Source: Pseudomonas putida
Lineage (GTDB): Bacteria > Pseudomonadota > Gammaproteobacteria > Pseudomonadales > Pseudomonadaceae
Direction of reading: 5' to 3'
Length of the DNA: 64,000 nt
Assembly: GCF_022627325.1 (NCBI RefSeq)
Contig: NZ_JAETZZ010000004.1
Coordinates: forward strand, 1 to 64,000
Of this stretch, positions 36,499 through 45,750 are shown one piece after another; position 1 is the first letter of the stretch, and every line of letters starts with the position of its first letter. Position numbers and translations under genes: made by a program. The notes below the pieces were generated by a model. The model was not told where the DNA came from, searched no databases, and worked only from the letters and a program-made list of their open reading frames with translations.

Positions 36499-37594
36499 AG
36501 CGATGGCGAGCCTTGAGGTACTCGCGCACCTCCACAGCATCCCCTGCAAACTCGATCCGCTGCGCCTTGGCATCACGCTGGTAGGCATACATCGGGTCGT
36601 AGTATTCCTTCAGCAACCCCTCGATCCACCCCCGGTGTAAATCGATACCCCCGGTGCGCTGCTGCTCATCCAGCGCCAGGCGCATGATCTCTGACAGGCG
36701 CTGACAGCGCTCGCCACCCAGGCGCTTGTGGATGTTGCTCATGCTTTGTAACAGGCGCTCAGCGAACAGCCGGCGCCCGAGTTCTTCGCCATGGAGCGCG
36801 ACGAATTCGGCGCACAGGTTAACCACGTAGTCGCGCAGAATGCGTTCCACACGGTTTTCGAAGCTGTCCTCCAGCCATACCAATGGGTACTGCTGCATAC
36901 CCTGGTACAGCTCCAGCGGCACGGTGCAGCTCCCGACGATACGGCCCTCGTCCTCCAGCACGAATTGCTCGATACCGCGGGCGCGTTTTTTCAGCACGTC
37001 GATGGCCAGCTTGTTCTCGAAATCGATCTGCGCCGGCTGCCCGGTGGCACGTTTGCCGAAGCTCGAACCTCGATGGTTGGCATGCCCTTCAAGGTCGATC
37101 ACGTTGCTCAGCTGGTGCAGCACATCGGTCTTGCCAGTGCCGGTCAGGCCGCCGAGCAGAACGAAATCGCATTGCTCCACGGCCTGCTGGGTTGTTTCCA
37201 GCAGGAACGTGCGCAGGGCTTTATAGCCACCCTTGATACGCGGGTAGGCGATGCCCGCTTCGTCGCGCAGCCACTGCTGAACGATCAGCGAGCGCAGGCC
37301 GCCGCGGGCGCAGTAGAGGTAGCCATCGGGGTGGGCCTTGGCAAAGCTGGCCCAGGCGTGCAGGCGCTCGCGCTTGAGGGTGCCGCTGACCAGTTGATGG
37401 CCAAGGGTGATGGCGGCGGCCTGGCCCTGCTGCTTGTAGCAGGTACCGACCTTTTGCCGCTCCTGGTCGGTCATCAGCGGCAGATTGACCACGCCGGGGA
37501 AGGCGCCCTTGGCAAATTCGACGGGCGCACGCATGTCCATCATCGGTACATCGTTGAGGAACAACTGGCGGAAGTCGGTGCAGTCGTGGCGCAT
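36497..37594 (-). CDS. mnmH: tRNA 2-selenouridine synthase (SelU/MnmH)
   Basis: A 365-residue protein: N-terminal rhodanese domain with catalytic Cys95 in [11 protein letters not shown], then a P-loop domain with [10 protein letters not shown] (about 148-157). It replaces sulfur of 2-thiouridine at the tRNA wobble base with selenium from selenophosphate, through a geranylated intermediate. Its start codon overlaps the selD stop by one base (TGATG), so it is coupled to the enzyme that makes its donor. Confidence 0.95.
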   Translation of the reverse strand: MRHDCTDFRQLFLNDVPMMDMRAPVEFAKGAFPGVVNLPLMTDQERQKVGTCYKQQGQAAAITLGHQLVSGTLKRERLHAWASFAKAHPDGYLYCARGGLRSLIVQQWLRDEAGIAYPRIKGGYKALRTFLLETTQQAVEQCDFVLLGGLTGTGKTDVLHQLSNVIDLEGHANHRGSSFGKRATGQPAQIDFENKLAIDVLKKRARGIEQFVLEDEGRIVGSCTVPLELYQGMQQYPLVWLEDSFENRVERILRDYVVNLCAEFVALHGEELGRRLFAERLLQSMSNIHKRLGGERCQRLSEIMRLALDEQQRTGGIDLHRGWIEGLLKEYYDPMYAYQRDAKAQRIEFAGDAVEVREYLKARHR

Positions 37595-38628
37595 CAGTTC
37601 ACCTCGACTGCGTGGCTCTGTCGCTCAGCCAGCAGGCCGATCGGCGCAAGGTCCAGGCCCAGTTCTGCGGCGACGGCAAGGAACGCCTGCTCGCCTTCGG
37701 GGGTGACCGCCACCAGCAGGCCGCCACTGGTTTGCGGGTCGCACAGCAGGTGCTTCTGATCGTCGGTCAGCGCACCGATCTTGTGCCCGTAGCTGTCGAA
37801 GTTGCGCAGGGTACCGCCGGGGATGCAGCCCTCGGCCATGTAGTGCTCGATGCCCGGCAGGCGCGGAACGGCGGCGTAGTCCAGGTGTGCGGTCAGCCCG
37901 CTGCCCTCGGCCAATTCGACCAGGTGGCCGAGCAGGCCGAAACCGGTCACGTCGGTCATCGCCTTGACACCGTCGAGCTTGCCAAAGCGGCTGCCGGGGG
38001 TGTTGAGCGTGCACATCCAGTCGCGGGCCAGGCCCTGGTCCTGTTCGCGCAGCTTGGCCTTTTTCTCGGCGGTGGTGAGGATGCCGATGCCCAAGGGCTT
38101 GGTCAGGTACAGGCGGCAACCCACTGTCGCGGTGTCATTGCGCTTGAGGTGGCGCTTGCTGACCACGCCGGTGACAGCCAGGCCGAAGATCGGCTCGGGG
38201 GCATCGATCGAATGCCCGCCGGCCAGGGGGATGCCGGCTTCGGCGCACACGGCGCGGCCACCGCGAATCACCTCGCGCGCCACTTCGGGCGGCAGCACGT
38301 TGACCGGCCAGCCGAGGATGGCGATGGCCATCAACGGGTCGCCGCCCATGGCGTAGATGTCGCTGATGGCGTTGGTGGCGGCGATGCGGCCGAAGTCGTA
38401 GGGGTCATCGACGATGGGCATGAAGAAGTCGGTGGTGGAAACCACGCCACGCTCTTCATCCAGGGCGTACACGGAGGCATCATCGCGCGATGCGTTGCCG
38501 ACCCACAGGTTCTGGTCCTGGGCCTGGACGCCACTTTCGGCCAGGATCACATCCAGCACCTTGGGGGAGATCTTGCAGCCACAGCCAGCACCATGGCTGT
38601 ATTGGGTCAGGCGAATCGGCTCGCTCAT
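37594..38628 (-). CDS. selD: Selenide, water dikinase (selenophosphate synthetase)
   Basis: A 344-residue AIR-synthase-fold enzyme. The active-site segment SHGAGCGCK carries Cys16 and Lys19 (the Cys form, not selenocysteine). Further marks are [32 protein letters not shown] and GGHSID. It makes selenophosphate from selenide and ATP. The start at 38628 is the family start; the longer frame upstream runs antisense to the transporter gene. It is divergent from the ABC transporter genes at 38752. Confidence 0.95.
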   Translation of the reverse strand: MSEPIRLTQYSHGAGCGCKISPKVLDVILAESGVQAQDQNLWVGNASRDDASVYALDEERGVVSTTDFFMPIVDDPYDFGRIAATNAISDIYAMGGDPLMAIAILGWPVNVLPPEVAREVIRGGRAVCAEAGIPLAGGHSIDAPEPIFGLAVTGVVSKRHLKRNDTATVGCRLYLTKPLGIGILTTAEKKAKLREQDQGLARDWMCTLNTPGSRFGKLDGVKAMTDVTGFGLLGHLVELAEGSGLTAHLDYAAVPRLPGIEHYMAEGCIPGGTLRNFDSYGHKIGALTDDQKHLLCDPQTSGGLLVAVTPEGEQAFLAVAAELGLDLAPIGLLAERQSHAVEVN

Positions 38629-38751
38629 TACGCACCTCATTTTTCGTGATGGGCGATTGTAGCAAAGCTGGCCTTTGCGTCCGTGCCACTTATAATCCAT
38701 CTCCGTCTGCCTATCGCTGGCACTTTCCCCGCTATTGAACCGGAGAATCCC

Positions 38752-39606
38752 ATGCTCAAACGCCCTCTGGCGCTCGCCGCCGGCCTCGTGATGTCCTGCT
38801 GTGCCGTTGTAGCGCAGGCCGCTGACACCTTGCGAGTCAGTGCCATTCCCGACGAAGCGCCGACCGAGCTGCTGCGCAAGTTCGAGCCGCTGGGCAAATA
38901 CCTGTCCCAGCAACTGGGCATGCAGGTGAAGTTCGTGCCGGTGGCCGACTACCCGGCAGTGGTTGAATCGCTGGCCAGCGACCGTCTGGACCTCGCCTGG
39001 CTGGGTGGTTTCACCTTCGTTCAGGTGCACCTCAAAGACCCGACCGCCACGCCTCTGGTGCAGCGTGAGCAGGATGCCCAATTCACCTCCAAGTTCATCA
39101 CCGCCAACCCGCAGGTGAAGAGCCTGGCCGACCTCAAGGGCAAGTCCTTCGCCTTCGGTTCGATTTCGTCCACCTCTGGCAGCCTGATGCCGCGCTACTT
39201 CATGCTCAAGCAAGACAACATCAAGCCTGAGGGCTACTTCAGCCGCGTCGCCTACTCCGGAGCCCACGACGCAACCGTGGCCTGGGTCCAGGCCGGCAAG
39301 GTCGATGCTGGCGTGCTCAACGCCAGCGTCTGGCAGAAGCTGGTCGATGCCGGCAAGGTCGATACCAGCAAGGTCAAGGTGTTTGCGACCACCCCGACCT
39401 ACTATGACTACAACTGGACCGTGCGCGGCAACATGGACCCAGCGCTCAAAGACAAGATCAAGCAAGCCTTCCTCGCCCTGGACCCTTCGAACCCGGAGCA
39501 CAAGAAGATCCTCGACCTGCAGGCCGCCAGCCGTTTCATCGAAACCAAGCCTGAGAACTATCAGGGCACCGAGCAGGCGGCACGTGAGGCCGGCCTGCTC
39601 AAGTGA
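38752..39606 (+). CDS. Phosphonate/selenate-type ABC transporter substrate-binding protein
   Basis: A 284-residue PhnD-like periplasmic binding protein with signal peptide (cleavage near VAQA). Motifs: [63 protein letters not shown] and [21 protein letters not shown]. The family binds oxyanions. Its position back to back with selD-mnmH suggests selenate or selenite uptake, as such proteins are often annotated; phosphonate or phosphite remain possible because no C-P lyase genes are nearby. The ATG at 38752 gives a correct signal peptide. Confidence 0.85.
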   Translation: MLKRPLALAAGLVMSCCAVVAQAADTLRVSAIPDEAPTELLRKFEPLGKYLSQQLGMQVKFVPVADYPAVVESLASDRLDLAWLGGFTFVQVHLKDPTATPLVQREQDAQFTSKFITANPQVKSLADLKGKSFAFGSISSTSGSLMPRYFMLKQDNIKPEGYFSRVAYSGAHDATVAWVQAGKVDAGVLNASVWQKLVDAGKVDTSKVKVFATTPTYYDYNWTVRGNMDPALKDKIKQAFLALDPSNPEHKKILDLQAASRFIETKPENYQGTEQAAREAGLLK

Positions 39607-40397
39607 CTATCACGCTGCTCGACGCGGGGCTGCGTCACGGCCAGGTTCGCGCGCTTGACTCGGTGTCTGTGCGTATCACCCAGGGTGAGCGTGTTGCGAT
39701 CATCGGCCCTTCAGGGGCCGGCAAATCCAGCCTCCTGCACCTGATGGCCACGGCCGTACAGCCCAGCGCAGGGCGCCTGGATTTGTTGGGTGAGCAGCCT
39801 TGGGCGTTGTCGGCAAAGGCTCGCCAGCGGCTGCGCGCCAGGGTCGGCCTGGTACATCAGGCGCCGCCCTTGCCGCCTCGCCAGCGGGTGGTGACTGCGG
39901 TGCTGGCCGGGCGTCTGGGGCAGTGGGGTACGTTACGTTCGTTGCTCAACCTCGTGTACCCCACCGATGTGCAGGGGGCACGCCAGGTGCTGGCCGAACT
40001 GGGCTTGGCGGAAAAGCTGTTCGTCCAGTGCGGGCAGCTTTCCGGGGGCCAGTTGCAGCGCGTCGGCATTGCGCGCGCGCTGTATCAGCGGCCCGAGGTA
40101 CTGCTGACCGATGAGCCGGTGTCAGCGATGGACCCCGTGCTGGCCGAGCACAGTCTGGCCCTGCTCAACCGCCATGCTCAAGCTCACGGCGTGACGCTGG
40201 TAGCCAGCCTGCATGCAGTGGACCTGGCCTTGGCGCATTTCCCGCGGGTTATCGGCATTCGTGAGGGCAGGGTGGCGTTCGACTGCTCTGCCGAGGCTGT
40301 GACCGAGCAGATGCTCGATGCGCTTTACGCCAACGAGCAGTTGGGGTCGCCACTGCCCCAGGCGCCGACCTTGGCTGTGCAGATTCCGCGATGCTGA
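39603..40397 (+). CDS. ABC transporter ATP-binding protein (PhnC-like)
   Basis: A 264-residue ATPase with Walker [10 protein letters not shown], signature LSGGQLQR, Walker B VLLTDEP and switch His in [10 protein letters not shown]. The GTG start overlaps the upstream stop by 4 nt. It energises the two permeases that follow. Transport is presumed to be import, together with the binding protein at 38752. Confidence 0.9.
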   Translation: MTITLLDAGLRHGQVRALDSVSVRITQGERVAIIGPSGAGKSSLLHLMATAVQPSAGRLDLLGEQPWALSAKARQRLRARVGLVHQAPPLPPRQRVVTAVLAGRLGQWGTLRSLLNLVYPTDVQGARQVLAELGLAEKLFVQCGQLSGGQLQRVGIARALYQRPEVLLTDEPVSAMDPVLAEHSLALLNRHAQAHGVTLVASLHAVDLALAHFPRVIGIREGRVAFDCSAEAVTEQMLDALYANEQLGSPLPQAPTLAVQIPRC

Positions 40398-41218
40398 AGG
40401 CCAGCGCCCGGGATCCGGCATTGGTGCCGCGCCTGTTCGTCGCCCTGGTTGCGCTGGCCCTGCTGTGGCCTGGGGCGCAGTTGAGCGAGCTGAACCCGGG
40501 TGTGCTGCTGCAAGCGGAAAACCGCCAGCAGATCGCCAGCTTCACCAGCGCCTTCTGGCCGCCGGCGCATGATGGCGAGTTCCTCAAATTGCTCTACGAG
40601 GCGACCCTGCAGACGTTGGCGGTGGCCACTGCCGGCATGGTGCTTGCGCTGCTGCTGGCAGTCCCGGCCAGCTTGCTGGCCAGCCGCGCCTTGTCGTTGC
40701 GCGCAGCCTCTCGCGGCGGCCGTTCCGGCGCTTGGTCCCGCCTGCTCAGGATGCCGGTGCGGGGGCTGTTGATTTTCCTGCGCAGTGTCCCCGAGGTCGT
40801 CTGGGCGTTGCTGTTCGTGCGCGCGGTAGGGCTGGGGCCAACGGCGGGGGTGCTGGCCATCGCCATCACCTACAGCGGCATGCTCGGTAAGGTCTATGCC
40901 GAAATTTTCGAGTCGGTCGACCAGCGCCCGGCGCATGCCCTGCTGCAAGCGGGCAGTGGCCGGCTGACCGCCTTCTTCTACGGCATCCTGCCCAGTGCTG
41001 GGACCGAGCTTGTGTCGTATACCGTTTACCGCTGGGAGTGCGCGGTGCGCGCCTCGGTGGTGATGGGTTTCGTGGGTGCGGGGGGGCTGGGCCAGCAGAT
41101 CGACCTGTCGATGCGCATGTTCGCAGGCGGTGAGGTGGCGAGCATGCTGCTCGCCTTCTTTGGCCTGGTGCTGCTGGCGGACCTGCTCAGCCGCTTCCTG
41201 CGGGGGCGGTTGGCATGA
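40391..41218 (+). CDS. ABC transporter permease (PhnE-like), first
   Basis: A 275-residue permease with about six membrane helices and the EAA-type loop AHALLQAGSGRLTAFFYGILP before the last helices. It overlaps the ATPase gene by 7 nt and the second permease by 4 nt. It is homologous to the next gene, so the pore is probably a heterodimer. Confidence 0.88.
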   Translation: MLKASARDPALVPRLFVALVALALLWPGAQLSELNPGVLLQAENRQQIASFTSAFWPPAHDGEFLKLLYEATLQTLAVATAGMVLALLLAVPASLLASRALSLRAASRGGRSGAWSRLLRMPVRGLLIFLRSVPEVVWALLFVRAVGLGPTAGVLAIAITYSGMLGKVYAEIFESVDQRPAHALLQAGSGRLTAFFYGILPSAGTELVSYTVYRWECAVRASVVMGFVGAGGLGQQIDLSMRMFAGGEVASMLLAFFGLVLLADLLSRFLRGRLA

Positions 41219-41982
41219 GCCGCGTGATCAATCTGCTGGTGATGGCTGCCCTGGTTGGCGCGGTAGTCGCCTCGTTCAGCTACCTGGACCTGGACCTGCA
41301 GGCGCTGGTGGGTAACGGCGGGCTGGGGCAGATGGCCGAGTATGCCGGGCGTTTTCTGCAGCCGGACGTTACCCCCGAACATTTGCAAGCGGTGGCGCGC
41401 GGTGCCCTGGAAACCCTGGCCATGTCCGGGCTGGGTACGCTGCTGGCAATGGTGCTGGGCATGCTGTTGGCATTGCCCGCCGCGGGGCGTTTCGGTTGGC
41501 CGCTGCAGGCTTCGGCGCGCCTGCTGCTCAATGCCCTGCGGGCCATTCCCGAGCTGGTATGGGCGGCGCTGATGGTACTGGCCGCAGGGCTTGGCCCCAA
41601 TGCCGGGACGCTTGCACTGGCACTGCACACGGCAGGTGTGCTTGGCCGGTTGTACGCCGAGGCATTGGAAAATACCCCGGCCGAGCCGGCGGCGGCGATC
41701 CGCCTGCAAGGTGGCGGGCAACTGGCGGCGTTCTGCTTCGGCACCTTGCCCAACCTGTGGCCGCAGTTGCTGGCTTACAGCCTGTACCGCTGGGAAAACA
41801 ACATCCGTATGGCCAGTGTGCTTGGCCTCGTTGGCGCAGGGGGGCTGGGGCAGATGCTCTACACCACGCTGAGCCTGTTCCAGGAGGCCCAGGCTAGCAC
41901 GGTGATCCTGGCCATGCTGGTCCTGGTGCTGTTGGTGGACGTATTCAGTGATGTCATGCGCCAGCGTTATGTGCGGGCCTGA
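41215..41982 (+). CDS. ABC transporter permease (PhnE-like), second
   Basis: A 255-residue permease with six helices and the loop AIRLQGGGQLAAFCFGTLPNL; both permeases share the GAGGLGQ motif near the C-terminus. It is the last gene of the transporter unit. Its 3' end overlaps the convergent bestrophin gene by 29 nt, so the two transcripts are complementary at their ends. Confidence 0.88.
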   Translation: MSRVINLLVMAALVGAVVASFSYLDLDLQALVGNGGLGQMAEYAGRFLQPDVTPEHLQAVARGALETLAMSGLGTLLAMVLGMLLALPAAGRFGWPLQASARLLLNALRAIPELVWAALMVLAAGLGPNAGTLALALHTAGVLGRLYAEALENTPAEPAAAIRLQGGGQLAAFCFGTLPNLWPQLLAYSLYRWENNIRMASVLGLVGAGGLGQMLYTTLSLFQEAQASTVILAMLVLVLLVDVFSDVMRQRYVRA

Positions 41983-42877
41983 ACGCCTCAGCGCCTAACT
42001 CCCCGCACTGCGCTTCACGTTGCATCGACTCCAGGTTGCGCTCGATGGTCTCGCAAATGGCGTCCATCTGGATCTGGTGTTCACTGAAGCGGAACGGGCT
42101 CTGCAGGTCGGTGCCGATCCGCTCGATGGCGAGCAGCATGAACCCCACCACGGTAGACGCCAGTGGCGTGAACCAGCCCAGCGACTCGACCAGGCCCACT
42201 GGCACGATCAGGCAGAACACCGAGATGAACAGCCGCGGAAAGTACACGTAAGGGTAGGGCAGCGGCGTGTTGGCGATACGCTCCATGCCGCCTTGGGCGT
42301 TGGACAGGTCCACCAGCGTCGATTCCAGCCGCGCCAGGCGGATGCTGTCCAGCCGCCCGGCCTTGTATTCGCGGGCGAGCAGGGCCGCCGAGCCACTGAG
42401 GATATCGTTGGCGAAATTGTTCGAACGGTTGCGCCGCTCGAACTCTCCTGGGGGAATGAACGCCATCAGTTCGTCTGGGCAGGCTTCGCCTTTGAGGTGT
42501 GCTGCCAGGCAGTTCACATAAGCGATATGCCGGCGCAACAAGGTGGCCTTGACCGGGTTCAGGCCGTCGTCGGTGTCGTCGATCAGCGTCAGCGTCTGCC
42601 GGGCGAAGCTGCGTGAACTGTTCACCAGCGCGCCCCACAAGGTACGCGCCTCCCACCAGCGGTTGTAGGCGCTGCTGTTGCGAAAACTCACCAGCACCAC
42701 CAGTGCCGAACCCAGCAGTGTCAGCGGGATCAATGGCAGGGTGAATTTGCTGTTCAAGAACAGCATGAAATCGATGGTGACCAGCACGTCCCAGATCAGC
42801 AGCCAGAACAGCGACCAGCCGATGTAGCCGAAGGTCTTCACCACCAGGCGATACTTGCGGGCGATGATCTCTTTCAC
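41954..42877 (-). CDS. Bestrophin-family membrane protein
   Basis: A 307-residue protein of the bestrophin/UPF0187 family: two N-terminal helices, FRNSSAYNRWWEARTLWGALVNSSRSFARQ signature, and C-terminal helices with ESLGWFTPLASTVVGFMLLAIERIGTDLQSPF. Bacterial members form pentameric cation or anion channels. It is convergent with the ABC permease gene and is monocistronic. Confidence 0.9.
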   Translation of the reverse strand: MKEIIARKYRLVVKTFGYIGWSLFWLLIWDVLVTIDFMLFLNSKFTLPLIPLTLLGSALVVLVSFRNSSAYNRWWEARTLWGALVNSSRSFARQTLTLIDDTDDGLNPVKATLLRRHIAYVNCLAAHLKGEACPDELMAFIPPGEFERRNRSNNFANDILSGSAALLAREYKAGRLDSIRLARLESTLVDLSNAQGGMERIANTPLPYPYVYFPRLFISVFCLIVPVGLVESLGWFTPLASTVVGFMLLAIERIGTDLQSPFRFSEHQIQMDAICETIERNLESMQREAQCGELGAEAFRPAHNAGA

Positions 42878-43047
42878 GCGGGGAACCTCGAAAGGGGGAT
42901 GCAGGATCGGACGTCGAGGGTCGAAGAAGGTTCGCGGGTGGGTGTTGCAAGACGTTTTGATCTCGCCAGCGCGACCCTTTTGCCCTCCTGCGCCTGCCGT
43001 GGCAGGCCCCTTTGCATGAGTCGTGCTGGCCTGAGTTCAGGTTCAAT

Positions 43048-43728
43048 TCAAGGTTTGGCGGCGACCGCGACATACCCTTTGATTGCGGCAGGCGCGGTCT
43101 TGGGCTTGGTTTTATCGGCCAGGTACTGGAAGCGGCGCCATTCCTTGTCGATTTCGCTATACGACATGAACACGCTGACACGCTCTTTGTCGGCCAGGTC
43201 CGGCCGGCTGCGCGCATCGATTTCATCTTTGGCGATGAAAGCGACATTGATCCCAACAACCTTGCCGTCGTCGGCGAACACCGGGCCACCGGACATGCCT
43301 TTGACCATCGGGCCGTCGTGCACCGAATAGAACACGCTGCCTGGCGTGCCCTGCAGACGTACCAGCGAAGCCAAGGTGTGGCCCTTGCCCTGCACGGGCA
43401 TCATCAGGCTGTTGAAGCCGACCGCTGTCACAGACTCGCCTGGCACGTACTGCCGCCAGAGCGGCACCTGCGCCGCCTTGTGCTTGAAGAACACCACATC
43501 ACCCAGGCCTTCATGGACCACGTTGCGCAGGAAGGGGGTGTGCTTGGCGGTTACTGCGTAGTCTTCGTTCCACTGGATGGCGGTGGCCATCAGCAGCATC
43601 GGCAGCGGAGCACCGGAGGTGACCACGAACGCCTGATCGTAGACTGGGTCCGACACGTAGGACGTTGGCACTCCATTGCACCCACTGAGCAGCATCATTG
43701 CTGCCAGGCAAGGCACAGTTGATTTCAT
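43048..43728 (-). CDS. Trypsin-like serine protease, putative lipoprotein
   Basis: A 226-residue protein with a lipobox (MLLSGC, lipidated Cys17) followed by a short trypsin-like domain. The probable triad is His63 (TAKHTPF), Asp77 (GLGDVVFF) and Ser146 (KGMSGGPVFADDGKVVG). It is small for the family, so it may be a simple periplasmic protease or an inactive relative. ATG at 43728 is taken; a GTG at 43737 is possible. The substrate is unknown. Confidence 0.75.
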   Translation of the reverse strand: MKSTVPCLAAMMLLSGCNGVPTSYVSDPVYDQAFVVTSGAPLPMLLMATAIQWNEDYAVTAKHTPFLRNVVHEGLGDVVFFKHKAAQVPLWRQYVPGESVTAVGFNSLMMPVQGKGHTLASLVRLQGTPGSVFYSVHDGPMVKGMSGGPVFADDGKVVGINVAFIAKDEIDARSRPDLADKERVSVFMSYSEIDKEWRRFQYLADKTKPKTAPAAIKGYVAVAAKP

Positions 43729-43941
43729 GATTGGCACAGATATCGAGAAATGGGAGCGCGACTATGGCGAAGTGCTATTACGCCATCAATACTTTCTGTG
43801 TATATCCGACGAATGACATCTTAGGTGGGGGCAAAGGTGCTGGCCAATAGATTCCAGGCATGGCTGGAGAGCCCGTGGCCATTGGGGTGGCGTCAAAAGT
43901 GCGGGTTGAAAAGGGCTTGCATTCAAAAGTGAAATGGCCTC

Positions 43942-44090
43942 AGCTCGTTGAGCTGGATTGAGCTGGATTGAGCTGGATTGAGCTGGATTGAGCTGGATTG
44001 AGCTGGATTGAGCTGGATTGAGCTGGATCGAGCTGGATTGAGCTGGATTGAGCTAGATTGAACTGCATTAAGCTGCATTGAGCTGTGATT
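43942..44090. repeat. 10-bp tandem repeat (AGCTGGATTG), about 13 units
   Basis: Units AGCTGGATTG run in exact 10-bp register from 43951. Ten or eleven are near-perfect, and the last few near 44051-44100 decay (AACTGCATTA, AGCTGCATTG). The period is close to one DNA turn. The array encodes a repeating Ile-Gln-Leu-Asn-Pro chain in minus-strand frames, but no start site or homology supports a gene. Confidence 0.9.
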
Positions 44091-44163
44091 AGCTGCATTT
44101 CGACGTTGCTTGGGCGGAAGACGACGCACTGGCCCAGGAGCTTTCTGGTCAAACCGCAGGCAT

Positions 44164-44192
44164 AAAAAAACCGACCATAAGGTCGGTTTTTT
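44164..44192 (-). terminator. Bidirectional terminator beside the left attachment site
   Basis: Stem AAAAAACCGACC/GGTCGGTTTTTT with loop ATAA. It lies just beyond the partial tRNA-Leu copy, so it is probably the original terminator of tRNA-Leu before the island inserted. Confidence 0.85.
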
Positions 44193-44200
44193 CCGGATTT

Positions 44201-44223
44201 TGGTGCCCGAGGGAGACTCGAAC
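44201..44223 (-). other. Left attachment site: copy of the tRNA-Leu 3' end
   Basis: TGGTGCCCGAGGGAGACTCG and the next bases match the end of tRNA-Leu at 57672-57695, with one base missing in the C run. The exact shared core is 18 bp (44206-44223 and 57678-57695). It marks the far end of the integrated island. Confidence 0.88.
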
Positions 44224-44274
44224 CATTGCCTGCATGCTCCGTAACGAAGGGTTTAGTCGGTGATTAATCAAGAC

Positions 44275-44295
44275 CCTACTCACAATCCTACTCAC
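44275..44295. repeat. Candidate integrase arm-type sites, left end
   Basis: CCTACTCAC occurs twice (44275-44283 and 44287-44295), 12 bp apart, about 50 bp inside the left attachment site. The same 9-mer recurs at the right end near the integrase gene (57511-57558). No gene is seen between 44224 and 44496. Confidence 0.6.
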
Positions 44296-44496
44296 TTCAT
44301 GCCGAGGCTTCGGTCCCTTCAAGTCCTAAGACGCCCTAAGCGGCTCATCAGGTCAAGTCGGGGGGGATTTTCTGTCTCGCATTGCTGTGTTATAGCCGTC
44401 TCTTCATTGGCTGAGGTGAACCTCCCACATATTCAAGTAGTATCGGTGCAAAATCACGTCGTCTTGGGTGGATGGCCATATAACTGCTGGTCACGG

Positions 44497-45564
44497 TTAG
44501 GAAGCAGGAATATTTTTAGCCTGAAGAGCTGAGTCAGCAGCAAGGACTTCCTCTTTAAGTTTTTCGTGCCACAAGCGGATCACTTCAATTTTTAAATCGG
44601 ATTGTTCATTTGGAAAGGCTTCAAGCAATGCGATAGTTGAGATGGCCATCGATAAACTGGTGCATTGAATTGGCTCGATCAACCCCTCGTTTGAAGGCCC
44701 TGTTAACAGAAGATCTTTTTTTGATATCGAGGTTCCAAGCTTGTAGCCAATACTGTCAATGCCGGCGTGCACATACTGACAAGCAAAGTTGAAATGGTTT
44801 TTCAAGTAGCTTAACCCAACGAATTTTTCTATTTCGTAAAATTTGCTATCTACCTTATCGGTTGTAGGCTTGCCAAGAGCTTTTGTCGCCCACCCGAAAC
44901 TCTGGGAGAAATAAGGCTCATATTTTTCGATTACTTCCTTTCTTTCTGCTTCAAATCTGGAAAGTTGCTCGTTAGAGAAAGCCTCGAATTGCAATTCATT
45001 ATTGGAGTTATAGTGCGTGGCTACTTTAAGTCGGGAGATGTTTTGATAGTCCTTGAATCGTGTTGCTAGATCTTCGTCCCCTTCACTTATGAACTTAGTG
45101 ATCACCGAGGTTTCATGTAGTGTTCGCCACCGCGAAAATGCACCATCTGCAAAGCCACCATGTAGGAGGTGGGATATTTCGTTTCCTACCTGGACGCATC
45201 GCGCGTGAAGCCTTGTGGCTATATTGAACTTATTAGTTTGTGCGCTTGGTTTTATTGAGAAGTTAGATCTTGCCTCGTCAACGATTTCCATGGAAATATA
45301 CAGGAGGCTATCAAGCCTCTTTAATGGGAGTTGCCATGTGTCAAAAAGTCGGTGCCGAAATTTTCTCAAATCGTCGTAATGATCTTCAAGTATATTGTCT
45401 TTCTCTGTGTCCAGGGACATAAACCACTGATGAGCATAAGCATCATCAATATTTATCGCGGCTTTGTCGCTACTCATTGTTAGTACAGCTTCTCGGTCTG
45501 CATCTTCAGGCGTTTGATCAATAGGGTCGGAGGTCGTGTTACCTTCCATATTGGAATTTTCCAT
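44497..45564 (-). CDS. DUF5677-type protein, island cargo
   Basis: A 355-residue soluble, mostly helical protein. The middle part (ARCVQVGNEISHLLHGGFADGAFSRWRTLHE, about residues 120-150) matches the DUF5677 pattern as I know it, a family of unknown function often found in accessory DNA. There are no membrane segments or nuclease motifs. It lies 186 nt downstream of the RelA/SpoT-type gene on the same strand, and both are clearly poorer in G+C than the host genes, indicating recent transfer. The two may work as a pair, but this is inference. Confidence 0.75.
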   Translation of the reverse strand: MENSNMEGNTTSDPIDQTPEDADREAVLTMSSDKAAINIDDAYAHQWFMSLDTEKDNILEDHYDDLRKFRHRLFDTWQLPLKRLDSLLYISMEIVDEARSNFSIKPSAQTNKFNIATRLHARCVQVGNEISHLLHGGFADGAFSRWRTLHETSVITKFISEGDEDLATRFKDYQNISRLKVATHYNSNNELQFEAFSNEQLSRFEAERKEVIEKYEPYFSQSFGWATKALGKPTTDKVDSKFYEIEKFVGLSYLKNHFNFACQYVHAGIDSIGYKLGTSISKKDLLLTGPSNEGLIEPIQCTSLSMAISTIALLEAFPNEQSDLKIEVIRLWHEKLKEEVLAADSALQAKNIPAS

Positions 45565-45750
45565 TTCGTAACATCCTGATTTTTATCGGAAAGATACAAC
45601 GAGCGTGACTCGTAACCCTTGTGCGGCAAGGTCCAAGATTGTTGTATTTTTTATACCCCGCCTGCAGCACCTTCCGTTCGCAATACATTGGAGCATCATG
45701 ATTGCTTGAACAAGCTAGTAAGATGCCGCCGAGGCGGTGATTTTATAAAG

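Noticed and set aside
38629..39501. N-terminal extension of the selD reading frame by about 290 codons
   Set aside because: It would run antisense through the binding-protein gene; SelD starts at [19 protein letters not shown] and has full length from there.
43923..44152. Minus-strand frames encoding repeated Ile-Gln-Leu-Asn-Pro units over the 10-bp repeat
   Set aside because: A 10-bp repeat without stops is open in several frames by chance; no start site or flanking coding signal.
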